This document shows positions 8,675 through 18,145 of a DNA stretch of 64,000 bases, piece after piece. Below the pieces are notes generated by a model. That model was not told the origin of the DNA and did no database searches. It saw nothing but the letters and a program-made list of their open reading frames with translations. The first letter of the stretch is position 1; each line of letters opens with the position of its first letter. Made by a program: the position numbers and the translations under genes. Origin of the DNA: Nesterenkonia sphaerica (GTDB lineage Bacteria > Actinomycetota > Actinomycetes > Actinomycetales > Micrococcaceae); NCBI RefSeq assembly GCF_005771565.1, contig NZ_VAWA01000006.1:10151-74150 (forward strand), given 5' to 3'.

Positions 8675-9610
8675 ATGAGCACCGACCACGACACCACACC
8701 CGGCTTCGGTCACGTCACCGCAGAGGCGGAGACTCAGGGTGGCCAGCTGCAGGACCCGGATGCGGCCAGCGTTCCGGCCAGCATTCCCACCAGCGACCCG
8801 ACCAGCCTGCCCAACCAGCAGGCCGAGCACGCGGCCAAGACGCTGCTGCAGGCCGCCGGCATCGATCGGATCGACCTCGCCTGCACACTGGGGTCGGGGT
8901 GGGGCGAGGCCGCCGATCACCTCGGCGAGCTGGTCAGCGAGATCGACGCCGAGGACGTCCCCGGCTTCCACACCTCCGGGGTCCCGGGACACTCCGGGTC
9001 GCTGAAGATCATCCGCACCCCGGCGAATAAGCATGTGCTGGTCATCGGTGCCCGCACCCATTACTACGAGGGCCGCGGGGTCGACGCCGTGGCCCACGGG
9101 GTGCGCACCGCCGCAGCGGCCGGGGCCGGGGTGGTGGTGCTCACCAACGGGTGCGGCGGACTGAACCCGAAATGGACACCCGGGACTCCGGTGCTGATCG
9201 GCGACCACCTCAACCTCACCGGGACCTCCCCCCTGCGCGGGGCACACTTTGTGGACCTGACCGACCTGTACTCCCCGCGAATCCGCGGCCTGGCCCAGGA
9301 GCTCGACGCCTCCCTGGACGAGGGCGTGTACGCCCAGCTGCCGGGTCCGCACTACGAGACACCGGCAGAGATCGGGTACCTGCAGACCATCGGAGCCGAC
9401 CTGGTGGGAATGTCCACCGCATTGGAAGCCATCGCCGCCCGGGCTGCGGGCATGGAGGTCTTCGGCATCTCCCTGGTCACCAATCTCGCCGCTGGCATCT
9501 CGGACCAGCCGCTGAGCCACCAGGAAGTCATCGATGCCGGCCAGGAGGCCGCGCCCCGCATCGCCACCCTGCTGGCCGGAATTATTCACAGCACCTTGGA
9601 GGCCAGCTGA
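8675..9610 (+). CDS. Purine nucleoside phosphorylase (trimeric PNP family)
   Basis: 311 residues. The enzyme cleaves purine (deoxy)ribonucleosides with phosphate to base plus (deoxy)ribose 1-phosphate. Family motifs: LGSGWGEAADHL (phosphate loop), VPGHSGSL, GARTHYYEG, LTNGCGGLNP, the GPHYETPAEI loop, VGMSTALEAIAA and SLVTNLAAGI. About 45 N-terminal residues precede the domain, longer than usual. The first gene of an operon: its TGA overlaps the ATG of the mutase by one base. ATG 8675 is chosen over upstream in-frame starts because of the promoter hexamer. Confidence 0.92.
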   Translation: MSTDHDTTPGFGHVTAEAETQGGQLQDPDAASVPASIPTSDPTSLPNQQAEHAAKTLLQAAGIDRIDLACTLGSGWGEAADHLGELVSEIDAEDVPGFHTSGVPGHSGSLKIIRTPANKHVLVIGARTHYYEGRGVDAVAHGVRTAAAAGAGVVVLTNGCGGLNPKWTPGTPVLIGDHLNLTGTSPLRGAHFVDLTDLYSPRIRGLAQELDASLDEGVYAQLPGPHYETPAEIGYLQTIGADLVGMSTALEAIAARAAGMEVFGISLVTNLAAGISDQPLSHQEVIDAGQEAAPRIATLLAGIIHSTLEAS

Positions 9611-11430
9611 TGGCGACCCCGCTGCACAGTGACAAGCTGCTGACCACCGTGGCGCGGTGGATCGAGCTGGACCCGGATCCCCGCACCCGCACCGAGCTGA
9701 CCGAGCTGCTCGACGACGCCCGCCAGGGCGGACAGGTGGCCTACGACTCCCTCGAGCGGCTGTTCGCCGGCCGGCTCGCGTTCGGCACCGCCGGACTGCG
9801 TGCGGAGCTGGGCCCCGGGCCGCTGCGCATGAACCGGCTGGTGGTACGGCAGACCGCCGTGGGCCTGTTGAAGTACGCCTCCGCGAAGCTCGCCTCCGCG
9901 CAGCGGATCGTCATCGGCTACGACGCCCGCTATCAGTCCGATGAGTTCGCCTTCGACACTGCTGCCATCTTCCGGGATGCCGGCTGGCAGGTCCACCTGT
10001 TCGATCACCCCGGGCCCACTCCCCTGCTGGCGCGGCAGATGCTGGTCCAGAACGCCGACGTCGGCGTGATGGTCACCGCCAGTCACAATCCCCCACAGGA
10101 CAACGGGTACAAGGTCTACCTGGGCGGCGAACTGTCAGTACACCTGGAGCCCGACGGTCTCGGGGTGGGCGCACAGATCGTCTCACCGGTGGACCTGGAG
10201 ATCGCCCGCACCATCGAGGCCGTGGTCCAGGAAGATTTCTCCACCGACTCTCCCGCCCCGGCGGTGCAGCCCACCGCCGAGGTCCCCCGCCCCACCGGGG
10301 TCAGCACCATCGGGGATCAGGCGCGGCGGCAGTACCAGCAGGAGGCGCTTGAGCTGCTGGACCCGCAGAAATACCCGCACCGGGATCTGCGGGTGGTGTA
10401 CACGGCCATGCACGGCGTGGGTGGACAGGCGGTGACCGAGCTGCTGAAGGCGGCCGGGTTCGCAGACGTTGTCGCTGTTCCTGAGCAGTTCTCGCCCGAC
10501 CCGGCCTTCCCCACCGCCGACTTCCCCAACCCCGAGGAGGCCGGGGCGCTGGACCTCGCGCTGCGCGCCGCGCAGGACCATGGCGCAGACCTGGTGCTGG
10601 CCAACGACCCGGATGCGGACAGGCTCTCCGCAGCGGTCTACGACTCCGCCGGTGAATCCTGGAGGCAGCTCTCCGGGGACGAGATCGGTGCGCTTCTGGG
10701 CCGGCACATCCTGGAGCGCGGCCCCCTGCGGGAGGGGTGGCAGAACGGACACGGTGAGACACGCCCAGTGATCGGGAGCTCAGTGGTCTCCTCCCGGCTG
10801 CTGGGAAATCTGGCCCAGTCCCGCGGGATGGGTCACGAAGAGACGCTGACCGGTTTCAAATGGTTGGCGCGGGTGCCGAACATCGTCTTCGGGTATGAGG
10901 AGGCGATCGGGTTCGACGTCGACCCGGTCCATGTCAGGGACAAGGACGGGATCTCTGCGGCACTGATCTTCTGTGAGCTCATCTCCGACCTCAAAGCCAA
11001 GGGCGCCACGGCGCTGAGCGTCTTGGACGAGATCGCCGCCGAGGCCGGCGTCCACGTCACCGGGCAGGTCACGATCCGTGTCGAGAACCTCGCGGATCTG
11101 GGACAGATCACCGCCGCACTGCGCCAGGAGCCCCCCACCGAGATCGCCGGCGATCCGGTAGTGGAGGCGCTGGACCTGCAATCAGAACCGCTGCCCGGCA
11201 AGGACTTCACCCCCGCGAAGTCCACCGACGCGCTGATCTACCTCACCTCCGCCGGCCACCGTGTGATTGTGCGGCCTTCGGGCACCGAGCCGAAGGTCAA
11301 ATGCTACTTGGAGGCGGTGGCTGCCCCAGAGACACAGCAGCCGGAGGCGGTGGCCGCCGCCCGCGGCGACGCGCAGCAGCACCTGGAACGGATGCGCCGG
11401 GCCATGCACGAGATTCTTGGAAAGGACTGA
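9610..11430 (+). CDS. Phosphohexomutase-family enzyme (PMM/PGM), probable phosphopentomutase role
   Basis: 606 residues of the alpha-D-phosphohexomutase superfamily, long subgroup (PGM2/PmmB type). All four active-site elements are present: TASHNPPQDNGYKVY (phosphoserine), NDPDADRLS (metal), GYEEAIGFDVDP (sugar-binding) and RPSGTEPKVKCYLE (phosphate-binding). The usual annotation is phosphomannomutase/phosphoglucomutase. Here it sits between a nucleoside phosphorylase and deoxyribose-phosphate aldolase, so conversion of (deoxy)ribose 1-phosphate to the 5-phosphate is the role the operon needs; that is inference from context and from PGM2-like phosphopentomutases. Confidence 0.9.
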   Translation: MATPLHSDKLLTTVARWIELDPDPRTRTELTELLDDARQGGQVAYDSLERLFAGRLAFGTAGLRAELGPGPLRMNRLVVRQTAVGLLKYASAKLASAQRIVIGYDARYQSDEFAFDTAAIFRDAGWQVHLFDHPGPTPLLARQMLVQNADVGVMVTASHNPPQDNGYKVYLGGELSVHLEPDGLGVGAQIVSPVDLEIARTIEAVVQEDFSTDSPAPAVQPTAEVPRPTGVSTIGDQARRQYQQEALELLDPQKYPHRDLRVVYTAMHGVGGQAVTELLKAAGFADVVAVPEQFSPDPAFPTADFPNPEEAGALDLALRAAQDHGADLVLANDPDADRLSAAVYDSAGESWRQLSGDEIGALLGRHILERGPLREGWQNGHGETRPVIGSSVVSSRLLGNLAQSRGMGHEETLTGFKWLARVPNIVFGYEEAIGFDVDPVHVRDKDGISAALIFCELISDLKAKGATALSVLDEIAAEAGVHVTGQVTIRVENLADLGQITAALRQEPPTEIAGDPVVEALDLQSEPLPGKDFTPAKSTDALIYLTSAGHRVIVRPSGTEPKVKCYLEAVAAPETQQPEAVAAARGDAQQHLERMRRAMHEILGKD

Positions 11431-11434
11431 CCCT

Positions 11435-12130
11435 GTGACCACCACCCCCACACCAGAGAGTTTGGCCGGGCTCATCGATCACACCGCGCTGAAGCCGGAC
11501 ACCGATGAGGCGACCGTGCGCCGGGTCATCGATGAAGCGGTGACACACCGCTTCGCTGCGGTGTGCATCAACCCCAAATGGGTCCCGCTCACGGCTCAGG
11601 CGTTGGCTGGCACCGAAGTCAAGACATGCACAGTCGTGGGATTCCCGCTCGGGGCCACGACGACGGCGCAGAAAGTCTGCGAAACCCAGGAGTCGGTGGC
11701 TGCCGGTGCTGCCGAAATCGACATGGTGGTCGACATTGCCGACGCCAACGCTGGCGACCAGGAGGCGGTCCGGTCCCAGATTGCGGCGATTGCCGCGGCC
11801 GCGCATGCCGGTGGCGCCCTGCTGAAGGTCATCCTGGAGACGGCGCTGCTCTCGGAGGAGGCGAAGGTGCTGGTGTGCCGGGCCGCAGCGGAGGCCGGGG
11901 CTGACTTCGTGAAGACCTCCACGGGCTTCGCCGGCGGAGGCGCGACTGTGGCCGACATCTCACTGATGCACCGTGAAGTCGGCGGCCGGTTGGGAATCAA
12001 GGCTTCAGGTGGGGTGCGGACCTACGACGACGCCGCCGCGCTGGTCCAGGCCGGAGCAACACGGATCGGAGCCAGCTCCTCACTTGATATTGTGGGAGCA
12101 GAGAGTTCAAGCACCGAGGACAGCTACTGA
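11435..12130 (+). CDS. deoC: Deoxyribose-phosphate aldolase
   Basis: 231 residues, standard DeoC length. It splits 2-deoxyribose 5-phosphate into glyceraldehyde 3-phosphate and acetaldehyde. Motifs: IDHTALKPD, CINPKWVPL, VGFPLGATTTAQK, EIDMVVDI, LLKVILETALL, DFVKTSTGF (Schiff-base lysine) and KASGGVRTYDDA. Start is GTG 11435, four bases after the mutase stop, so the gene is translated from the same mRNA. Together with the two upstream genes it completes deoxynucleoside catabolism. Confidence 0.95.
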   Translation: MTTTPTPESLAGLIDHTALKPDTDEATVRRVIDEAVTHRFAAVCINPKWVPLTAQALAGTEVKTCTVVGFPLGATTTAQKVCETQESVAAGAAEIDMVVDIADANAGDQEAVRSQIAAIAAAAHAGGALLKVILETALLSEEAKVLVCRAAAEAGADFVKTSTGFAGGGATVADISLMHREVGGRLGIKASGGVRTYDDAAALVQAGATRIGASSSLDIVGAESSSTEDSY

Positions 12131-12140
12131 CGGTTGCGTC

Positions 12141-12180
12141 CACGGGACTTACCAGCACGGGACTTATCACCACGGGACAT
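12141..12180 (+). repeat. 15-bp tandem repeat, 2.7 copies
   Basis: Units begin CACGGGACTTA at 12141, 12156 and 12171; the third copy is cut after ten bases. It fills most of the gap between deoC and the next gene. Confidence 0.85.
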
Positions 12181-12191
12181 AGAGGGAACGC

Positions 12192-12524
12192 ATGATTGAC
12201 GCACGCGGCCAGGTCAAGGCCTTTTCCGGACAGGGACACTTCCTGGGCAACATCGTTGCCTTCCTCTTCGTGTTCGGGCTGTTACTCGGTTCGATAGTGG
12301 CACTGAACTTCTGGGACTTGGATGCGGCATGGGGCCCCGGGCTGGCGTTTCTGGCTCTGTACACCGGGGCGTTCCTGGTCGCCAAAGAGGTGATCGGCCG
12401 CTCCGACACCTTGGACCATCAGGATCTTCACGGTGCCCACGGCGAACCGCTGGACGCCATGGCCTCCCGCCAGGCAGAGTCAGTGGCCCCGGCCGGGGAG
12501 CGCAAGCCCTCCGCCCAGCCCTGA
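12192..12524 (+). CDS. Small two-helix membrane protein
   Basis: 110 residues with two hydrophobic segments (about 18-40 and 46-66), short loops and a hydrophilic Ala/Glu-rich C-terminal tail. Not recognised. AGAGGGA eight bases upstream of ATG 12192 is a good ribosome-binding site. It is 61 bases after deoC with a tandem repeat in between, so it may be the last gene of that operon. It is convergent with mfd. Confidence 0.7.
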   Translation: MIDARGQVKAFSGQGHFLGNIVAFLFVFGLLLGSIVALNFWDLDAAWGPGLAFLALYTGAFLVAKEVIGRSDTLDHQDLHGAHGEPLDAMASRQAESVAPAGERKPSAQP

Positions 12525-12574
12525 GCTGATGCGGCCACGTTGATGCGGCCGAACTGAGGCGTCGGGCGCCGGGG

Positions 12575-15500
12575 TTACGCCTTCGGTGACTCCGCCGGCG
12601 TGAACAGCGCGTCGCAGACCTCATTGAGCCACGTCAGCAGCGGCCCGTCGGTGAGGTCCTCTCCGCCGATGCGTTTGGTGGTCGGTTTGGCCAACAGCAC
12701 CTGCTTCATGGAGGCCTTGTGCTGGCCGTTGAACATGCGCTCCATGCGCAGCTGGCGGGATTCGGGCAGCTCCTCCACGGGAGCGAAGCGGATGAACTTA
12801 CCCTGGGTGCCGACATCGGTGATTCCGGCCGCCCGGACACGATTGCGGAACCGTGCCACATCCACCAGGTTCTGCGCGGCACCGGGCAGCTCGCCGTAGC
12901 GGTCGGCCCACTCAGCGACCACCTGGCCGATCTTCTCCTCGGAGTCGGCGGCGGCGAGCTTGCGGTAACCCTCCAGCCGCAGCGGCTCAGAAGGCACGTA
13001 GCTCTCCGGCAGGTGAGCGTTGATCGGCAGTTCGATCTTGACCTCCTCCGGGTGGGTGTCCTCCTCACCGCGGTAGTCTGCCACCGCCTCTCCCACCATG
13101 CGCAGGTATAGGTCAAAGCCGACGCCTTCAATGTGCCCCGACTGCTCTCCGCCGAGCAGGTTGCCGGCACCGCGAAGCTGCAGATCCTTCTTCGCCAGCT
13201 GGAACCCGGCGCCGAGCTCGTTGTGCGCCGCCACAGCCTTGAGCCGTTCCAAGGCCTCCTCGCCCAATGGCTTCTCCGCCGGGTAAAGGAAGTATGCGTA
13301 GGCCCGTTCCCGGGACCGTCCGACCCTGCCGCGCAGCTGGTGGAGCTGACTGAGCCCGAAAGCGCTGGCCCGGTCAACGATCAGCGTGTTGGCGTTGGAG
13401 ATGTCGAGTCCCGTCTCGATGATGGTGGTGGAGACCAACACATCGAAGCGCCGTTCCCAGAAGTCCTGGACGATCTGTTCCAGCTGGCTCTCCCCCATCT
13501 GGCCGTGGGCGACCTCGACCCGAGCCTCCGGGACCAGTTCGCGCACACGGGCGGCCACCCGGTCGATGTCCGCGACCCGGTTGTGCACATAGAAGACCTG
13601 ACCTTCACGCATCAGCTCACGCCGGATGGCGGCCGAGATCTGCTTATCCGTGTACGGCCCCACATAGGTCAGGACCGGGTGGCGTTCCTCCGGCGGGGTG
13701 TTCAGCTCAGACGTTTCCCGGATCCCGGCCAGGGACATCTCCAAGGTGCGCGGGATGGGGGTGGCCGTCATGGCGAGGACGTCCACATTGGTGCGCATCT
13801 TCTTCAGCTGCTCTTTGTGCTCGACCCCGAAACGCTGCTCCTCATCGACCACCACCAGGCCGAGGTCCTTGAACTGGACGTCCTTGCTCAGCAGACGGTG
13901 GGTGCCGATCACCACATCAATGGTGCCCTCCTGCAGCCCGGCCATCACTTCCTTGGACTCCTTGGCCGTCTGGAACCGGGAGAGCGCACGCACCCGCACC
14001 GGGAATCCCGCGTAGCGTTCGGTGAACGTCTCATAGTGCTGGGTGACCAGCAGGGTGGTCGGCACCAGCACCGCCACCTGCTTGCCGTCCTGAACGGCCT
14101 TGAACGCTGCACGGATGGCGATCTCGGTCTTGCCGAATCCGACATCCCCGGAGATCAGGCGGTCCATGGGAACTTCTGCCTCCATATCCGCCTTCACCTG
14201 GTCCATGGCGGAGAGCTGGTCCGGCGTCTCCACGTAGGGGAACGCGTCCTCCAGCTCAGCCTGCCAGGGGGTGTCGGCGGCGTAGGCGTGTCCGCGGGAG
14301 GCCATCCGGGCGGCATAGAGCCGGATGAGCTCGGCGGCGATCTCCTTGACCGCCTTGCGCGCCTTGCGCTTGGTGGACGCCCAGTCGGAGCCGCCCATTT
14401 TGGACAGGCGGGGCTCGTCGCCGCCGACGTATTGGGAGACCTGGTCGAGCTGATCGGTGGGCACCATCAGCCGATCTTTGGGTGCGCCACGTTTGGAGGA
14501 GGCGTACTCCAGCACCATGTACTCCCGGATGCCCGCGGTTCCGGCACGGATCGCCTGTGGTGAACCCACCGGACGCTGAATCAGTTCCACGAACTGGCCG
14601 ATTCCGTGCTGCTCGTGAACCACATAGTCCCCTGCGGCCAGCGACAGCGGGTCCACCGGGTTCTTCTTTCGGCGGGTCGCCCGGCGCTTGCCCGCCCCCG
14701 CGTCCTGACGGATGGCCCGCCCGAGCATCTCTGACTCGGTGAGCAGCGCCAGCTGCAGCGAGTCCAGAGCGAAACCTTCGGCGAGGTTCGCGGTGGTGAC
14801 CGTGACCTGCCCCGGGGAGGGCGCGGCGTCGAGCGTTCCGGCCAGCTGATGAGGCACCTGGTGTTCGCCCAGCAGCTCCGCCACCCGTTGTGCCGAACCA
14901 GTTCCGGCGGTGGTGACCACCACTGACCAGCGGTCCTGGGCGCGGCCTGCGAGAAACTCCATGACCTGCTCCACCGAGCCGCGGTACCCGATGGGCGGCC
15001 GGGAGTCCAGAGAGACCAGGTCAGCGTCCTGCTCCAGATCGGTATCCAACCCCAGGGAGGTGATCGACCACCAGCCGGCCCCGGAGTCCAGTGAGGTTTC
15101 GCGGGTCTGGGTCAGAGTGGCGAACGCGCCGGATTCCAGCGCGGTTTGTTCCTGCGCAGTCTGTTCTTGGGCGGAGAGGTCGATGGGCGCTGCGGCGCCG
15201 TCGGAGCTGGCCTGCCAGGCCGCGGCCATGAACTCCTCATTGGTGGCGGCAAGGTCGTGGGCGCGGGTGCGGACCTTCTCCGGCTCAATCACGACCACCA
15301 GCGACCCCTCCGGCAGCTCACCGGTGAGCGGGACCATGGACTCGGCCAGCACCGGGGTCAGCGACTCCATGCCTTCCACTGCCTGGTGCTGGCTGATCTT
15401 CTCCAGCAGGTCCACCGCATGCGGCATGGAGCTCATCAGGCTCTTGGCCCGTTCAGCGATCCGGTCAGTGATCAGCAGCTCCCGGCACGGCACAGCATGC

Positions 15501-16210
15501 ACCGCCTGCGGGGGGTCCTCCGCGTCGATCGAGAGCTGGTCAGCAACCGAGAAGTGCCTGAGCTGCTCGACCTCGTCGCCGAAGAACTCCACCCGGACCG
15601 GGTGGGTTTCATTGGGCGGGAAGACATCGAGGATCCCGCCCCGGACGGCGAACTCCCCGCGCCGGGTGACCATATCGACCCGGCTGTACGCGGCCGCGGA
15701 GAGCCCGGAGACGACCTCATCGAAGGCGTAGAACTCCCCCACCTTCAGTGTGACGGGTTCCAGGTCCCCCAGTCCGGCGACAATCGGTTGGATGGCCGCC
15801 CGGATCGGCGTCACCACCACATCCAGGCGCCCGGCCTGCTGGGGGTGTGCCAGCTGCCGTAGGATCCCCAGTCTGCGGCCCACGGTGTCCGACCGGGGAG
15901 AGAGCCGCTCATGCGGCAGGGTCTCCCAGGAGGGGAAGTGACCAACCTGCGCCTCGGGGGCGAAGCAGGTCAGCGCGGACTGCAGCTCATCGGCCTCACG
16001 GTCGGTGGCGGTGACAGCCAGCACCACGGCGTCGGGATGGTGCTGGCGCACCCCGTGGGCCACCTCGGCGAGCAGTGCCGGCCGTAGCCCCGAGGTGGAG
16101 GCGATCTGCAGCTCCGGGGTCCGCTGACCCGCCGGTCGGGATGCCGCTGAGACCACACGGGCGTAGGACGACGACGCCGCCAGGGCGTCTCGCAGACCTT
16201 TCAGCGACAC
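12575..16210 (-). CDS. mfd: Transcription-repair coupling factor
   Basis: 1211 residues, typical for Mfd. It displaces RNA polymerase stalled at DNA lesions and recruits UvrA. In order: the N-terminal UvrB-like module (FPSWETLPHERLSPRSDTVGRRL), the polymerase-interaction domain (about 510-580, with GDYVVHEQHGIGQF), a superfamily 2 translocase with Walker A GDVGFGKTEIA near 690 and DEEQRFGVEHKEQL near 790, the TRG-type GAGNLLGGEQSGHIEGVGF motif, and the C-terminal D7 domain. GTG 16210 has GAGG eight bases upstream. A two-copy AQEQT duplication lies near residue 350. Confidence 0.97.
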   Translation of the reverse strand: MSLKGLRDALAASSSYARVVSAASRPAGQRTPELQIASTSGLRPALLAEVAHGVRQHHPDAVVLAVTATDREADELQSALTCFAPEAQVGHFPSWETLPHERLSPRSDTVGRRLGILRQLAHPQQAGRLDVVVTPIRAAIQPIVAGLGDLEPVTLKVGEFYAFDEVVSGLSAAAYSRVDMVTRRGEFAVRGGILDVFPPNETHPVRVEFFGDEVEQLRHFSVADQLSIDAEDPPQAVHAVPCRELLITDRIAERAKSLMSSMPHAVDLLEKISQHQAVEGMESLTPVLAESMVPLTGELPEGSLVVVIEPEKVRTRAHDLAATNEEFMAAAWQASSDGAAAPIDLSAQEQTAQEQTALESGAFATLTQTRETSLDSGAGWWSITSLGLDTDLEQDADLVSLDSRPPIGYRGSVEQVMEFLAGRAQDRWSVVVTTAGTGSAQRVAELLGEHQVPHQLAGTLDAAPSPGQVTVTTANLAEGFALDSLQLALLTESEMLGRAIRQDAGAGKRRATRRKKNPVDPLSLAAGDYVVHEQHGIGQFVELIQRPVGSPQAIRAGTAGIREYMVLEYASSKRGAPKDRLMVPTDQLDQVSQYVGGDEPRLSKMGGSDWASTKRKARKAVKEIAAELIRLYAARMASRGHAYAADTPWQAELEDAFPYVETPDQLSAMDQVKADMEAEVPMDRLISGDVGFGKTEIAIRAAFKAVQDGKQVAVLVPTTLLVTQHYETFTERYAGFPVRVRALSRFQTAKESKEVMAGLQEGTIDVVIGTHRLLSKDVQFKDLGLVVVDEEQRFGVEHKEQLKKMRTNVDVLAMTATPIPRTLEMSLAGIRETSELNTPPEERHPVLTYVGPYTDKQISAAIRRELMREGQVFYVHNRVADIDRVAARVRELVPEARVEVAHGQMGESQLEQIVQDFWERRFDVLVSTTIIETGLDISNANTLIVDRASAFGLSQLHQLRGRVGRSRERAYAYFLYPAEKPLGEEALERLKAVAAHNELGAGFQLAKKDLQLRGAGNLLGGEQSGHIEGVGFDLYLRMVGEAVADYRGEEDTHPEEVKIELPINAHLPESYVPSEPLRLEGYRKLAAADSEEKIGQVVAEWADRYGELPGAAQNLVDVARFRNRVRAAGITDVGTQGKFIRFAPVEELPESRQLRMERMFNGQHKASMKQVLLAKPTTKRIGGEDLTDGPLLTWLNEVCDALFTPAESPKA
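15143..15172 (-). repeat. 15-bp in-frame duplication in mfd (AQEQT twice)
   Basis: Two adjacent 15-base units encode AQEQT-AQEQT. They differ at synonymous positions, so the duplication is not recent. It falls in a variable linker of the N-terminal half of Mfd. Confidence 0.75.
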
Positions 16211-16287
16211 CGAAACACCTCATCCATTGCAGTCACGGAGAAAACGACCTGGCTTAGACTACCGGGAATGCGTCGGCCGCGGAGCGG

Positions 16288-16293
16288 TATCCT
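16288..16293 (+). promoter_or_regulatory. -10 hexamer TATCCT (leaderless promoter)
   Basis: TATCCT, six bases, then GTG 16300. Supports the GTG as the true start of the DinB-type gene. Confidence 0.55.
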
Positions 16294-16299
16294 CAAGAT

Positions 16300-17013
16300 G
16301 TGATCTCTCCCACCGGACGGCCCTGGCTGGATGAGCTGGCCTCAGCCGCAGAGCAGTTTACCGCTGCCCTGGCCGCCGCTGAGCAGGCACCCGCGGACTT
16401 GTCCTCACCAGTCCCCGCCTGCCCAGGGTGGACTCTGCAGGACCTGGGCGTGCATCTGGGCCGGGTCCACCGGTGGACGGCGGGGATCCTGCAGGGCGCC
16501 GATCCCCGGCAGCGACCCAACATCAAGCCAGCTGCCGGGCAGCTGCTGTCCGAGTGGTACTGCGCCGAGTCTGAAGCGCTGCGCCGGGCCCTGGCCGCAG
16601 CCGGACCGGATGCCCGGTGCTGGACGATGGCGGGTGAACAGCGCACAGCTGTGTTCTGGCAGCGCAGGCAGGTGCATGAAACGGTCGTTCACCTTTGGGA
16701 TGCCCACCGGGCACTGGACCAGCGGATCGACCTTGACCCCGTATTGGCCTTCGACGGTGTCGCCGAGGTCCGGGATGTGATGTATCCACGCATGCGCAAG
16801 GCCGAGCGGGTGAAGCCGTTGACTCATGCTCTGGTCTTCTGCGCCGAGGATGTGGCGAGCCCGCCGGTGGTGATCGGCCACGCGCAGACCAGCCTCGAGG
16901 TGCGCGCCCCAGCGGTGACACTGATGCTGCTGGTATGGCAGCGGATTCCCTGGCGTCCCAGCTACGGAGACGCAGCCGCAGAGGGACTGGTGACACAGTC
17001 CTTGGTGCCGTAA
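16300..17013 (+). CDS. Maleylpyruvate isomerase-family, mycothiol-dependent DinB-fold enzyme
   Basis: 237 residues of the DinB/maleylpyruvate isomerase N-terminal family of actinobacteria. The N-terminal part shows PVPACPGWTLQDLGVHLGRVHRW, with the first metal-ligand histidine, and a later HETVVHLWDAHRA segment provides the other histidines of the metal site. Members use mycothiol as thiol cofactor or are uncharacterised; the substrate here is unknown. GTG 16300 is six bases after TATCCT, the leaderless pattern. Divergent from mfd and followed by the nitronate monooxygenase gene, which has its own promoter. Confidence 0.82.
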   Translation: MISPTGRPWLDELASAAEQFTAALAAAEQAPADLSSPVPACPGWTLQDLGVHLGRVHRWTAGILQGADPRQRPNIKPAAGQLLSEWYCAESEALRRALAAAGPDARCWTMAGEQRTAVFWQRRQVHETVVHLWDAHRALDQRIDLDPVLAFDGVAEVRDVMYPRMRKAERVKPLTHALVFCAEDVASPPVVIGHAQTSLEVRAPAVTLMLLVWQRIPWRPSYGDAAAEGLVTQSLVP

Positions 17014-17042
17014 CCGCCCGGGCAGCGTGGAGCCGAGCTCAG

Positions 17043-17048
17043 TAGGAT
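17043..17048 (+). promoter_or_regulatory. -10 hexamer TAGGAT (leaderless promoter)
   Basis: TAGGAT, six bases, then ATG 17055 of the nitronate monooxygenase gene. Confidence 0.55.
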
Positions 17049-17054
17049 TCAGGT

Positions 17055-18098
17055 ATGAGCAGATCGACGCCGCTCGGTGGTCTCGCCGGCGCACTGGGGC
17101 TGGAGATCCCCACGGTCGCAGCCCCAATGGCAGGTGGTCCGGGAACCCCGGAGCTGGTGGTCGCCGCCGCCGCAGCCGGGGGAATCGGTTTCCTGGCCGC
17201 CGGGTACAAGTCAGCCCACCAGCTCGCCGAGCAGATCACCCAGGTCCGGGCCAGCACTCCGCGGTTCGGAGTCAACCTCTTCGTGCCGAACCCGGTGCCG
17301 GTGGACCCAGCTGCCTACCGCGACTACCTGGACCTGCTGCGGCCATGGGCGGACCGGTTCGGCGTCGAGCTGCCCGAGCGTCCGCTAGAAGACGACGACG
17401 CCTGGCGGGAAAAGCACCAGCTCCTGGTGGACAATCCGGTGCCGGTGGTCAGCCTGACGTTCGGACTGCCCGAAAGGGAATCGATTGCCTCGCTCCAGAG
17501 AGCCGGGTCCCGGGTCCTGCAGACCGTGACGAGCGCGGCTGAGGCGCTGCGGGCGGAGGCCGTGGGGGTGGATGGGCTCATTGTGCAGTCGAGTCAAGCG
17601 GGCGGGCACTCAGGTTCCTGGACCCCGCGCCGGCACAGCGACGAGACCACCACGGTCGCCCTCGTGCGGCGCATCCGCGCGGTGTCCTCGCGTCCGATCT
17701 GGGCTGCCGGGGGCATTGTCAGCGCCTCTGATGTGCAGCAGGTTCTCACCGCCGGCGCCGAGGCCGCAATTATCGGTACGGCACTGCTCCGGACCCCGGA
17801 GAGCGGCGCCCACCCGGTGCATCAGCAGGCGCTGGCCGACGCCCACGGTGGAGAGACAGTCATGACCCGAGCGTTCTCCGGGCGTCCGGCGCGCGGTCTG
17901 CGCAATGCGTTCACCGATGAGTTTTCCGCAGCCGCGCCGCTGGGCTTTCCGGCGCTGCACCATCTGACCAGCCCGCTGCGCCGAGCCTCCGCCGCTGCGG
18001 GGGACCCGGCGGGGCTGAACCTGTGGGCCGGGACCGGTTGGCGAGCGGCGACCACTGAGCCTACCGGCGAGGTGCTGCGTCGTCTCGCAGCCAGGTGA
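17055..18098 (+). CDS. Nitronate monooxygenase (2-nitropropane dioxygenase family)
   Basis: 347 residues of the FMN-dependent TIM-barrel family that oxidises alkyl nitronates such as propionate 3-nitronate. Landmarks: the N-terminal PTVAAPMAGGPGTPELVVA segment, GGIGFLAAGY, and GLIVQSSQAGGHSGSW, where the histidine is the expected catalytic base; then AAGGIVSASDVQQVLTAGAEAAIIGTALL for FMN phosphate. Cytosolic detoxification is the likely role. Leaderless start at ATG 17055. Convergent with the small gene at 18146. Confidence 0.9.
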   Translation: MSRSTPLGGLAGALGLEIPTVAAPMAGGPGTPELVVAAAAAGGIGFLAAGYKSAHQLAEQITQVRASTPRFGVNLFVPNPVPVDPAAYRDYLDLLRPWADRFGVELPERPLEDDDAWREKHQLLVDNPVPVVSLTFGLPERESIASLQRAGSRVLQTVTSAAEALRAEAVGVDGLIVQSSQAGGHSGSWTPRRHSDETTTVALVRRIRAVSSRPIWAAGGIVSASDVQQVLTAGAEAAIIGTALLRTPESGAHPVHQQALADAHGGETVMTRAFSGRPARGLRNAFTDEFSAAAPLGFPALHHLTSPLRRASAAAGDPAGLNLWAGTGWRAATTEPTGEVLRRLAAR

Positions 18099-18145
18099 GG
18101 TCTGCCGCCGCCGGTGCTGCGTACTCACCGGGAGCCCTCAACAGC

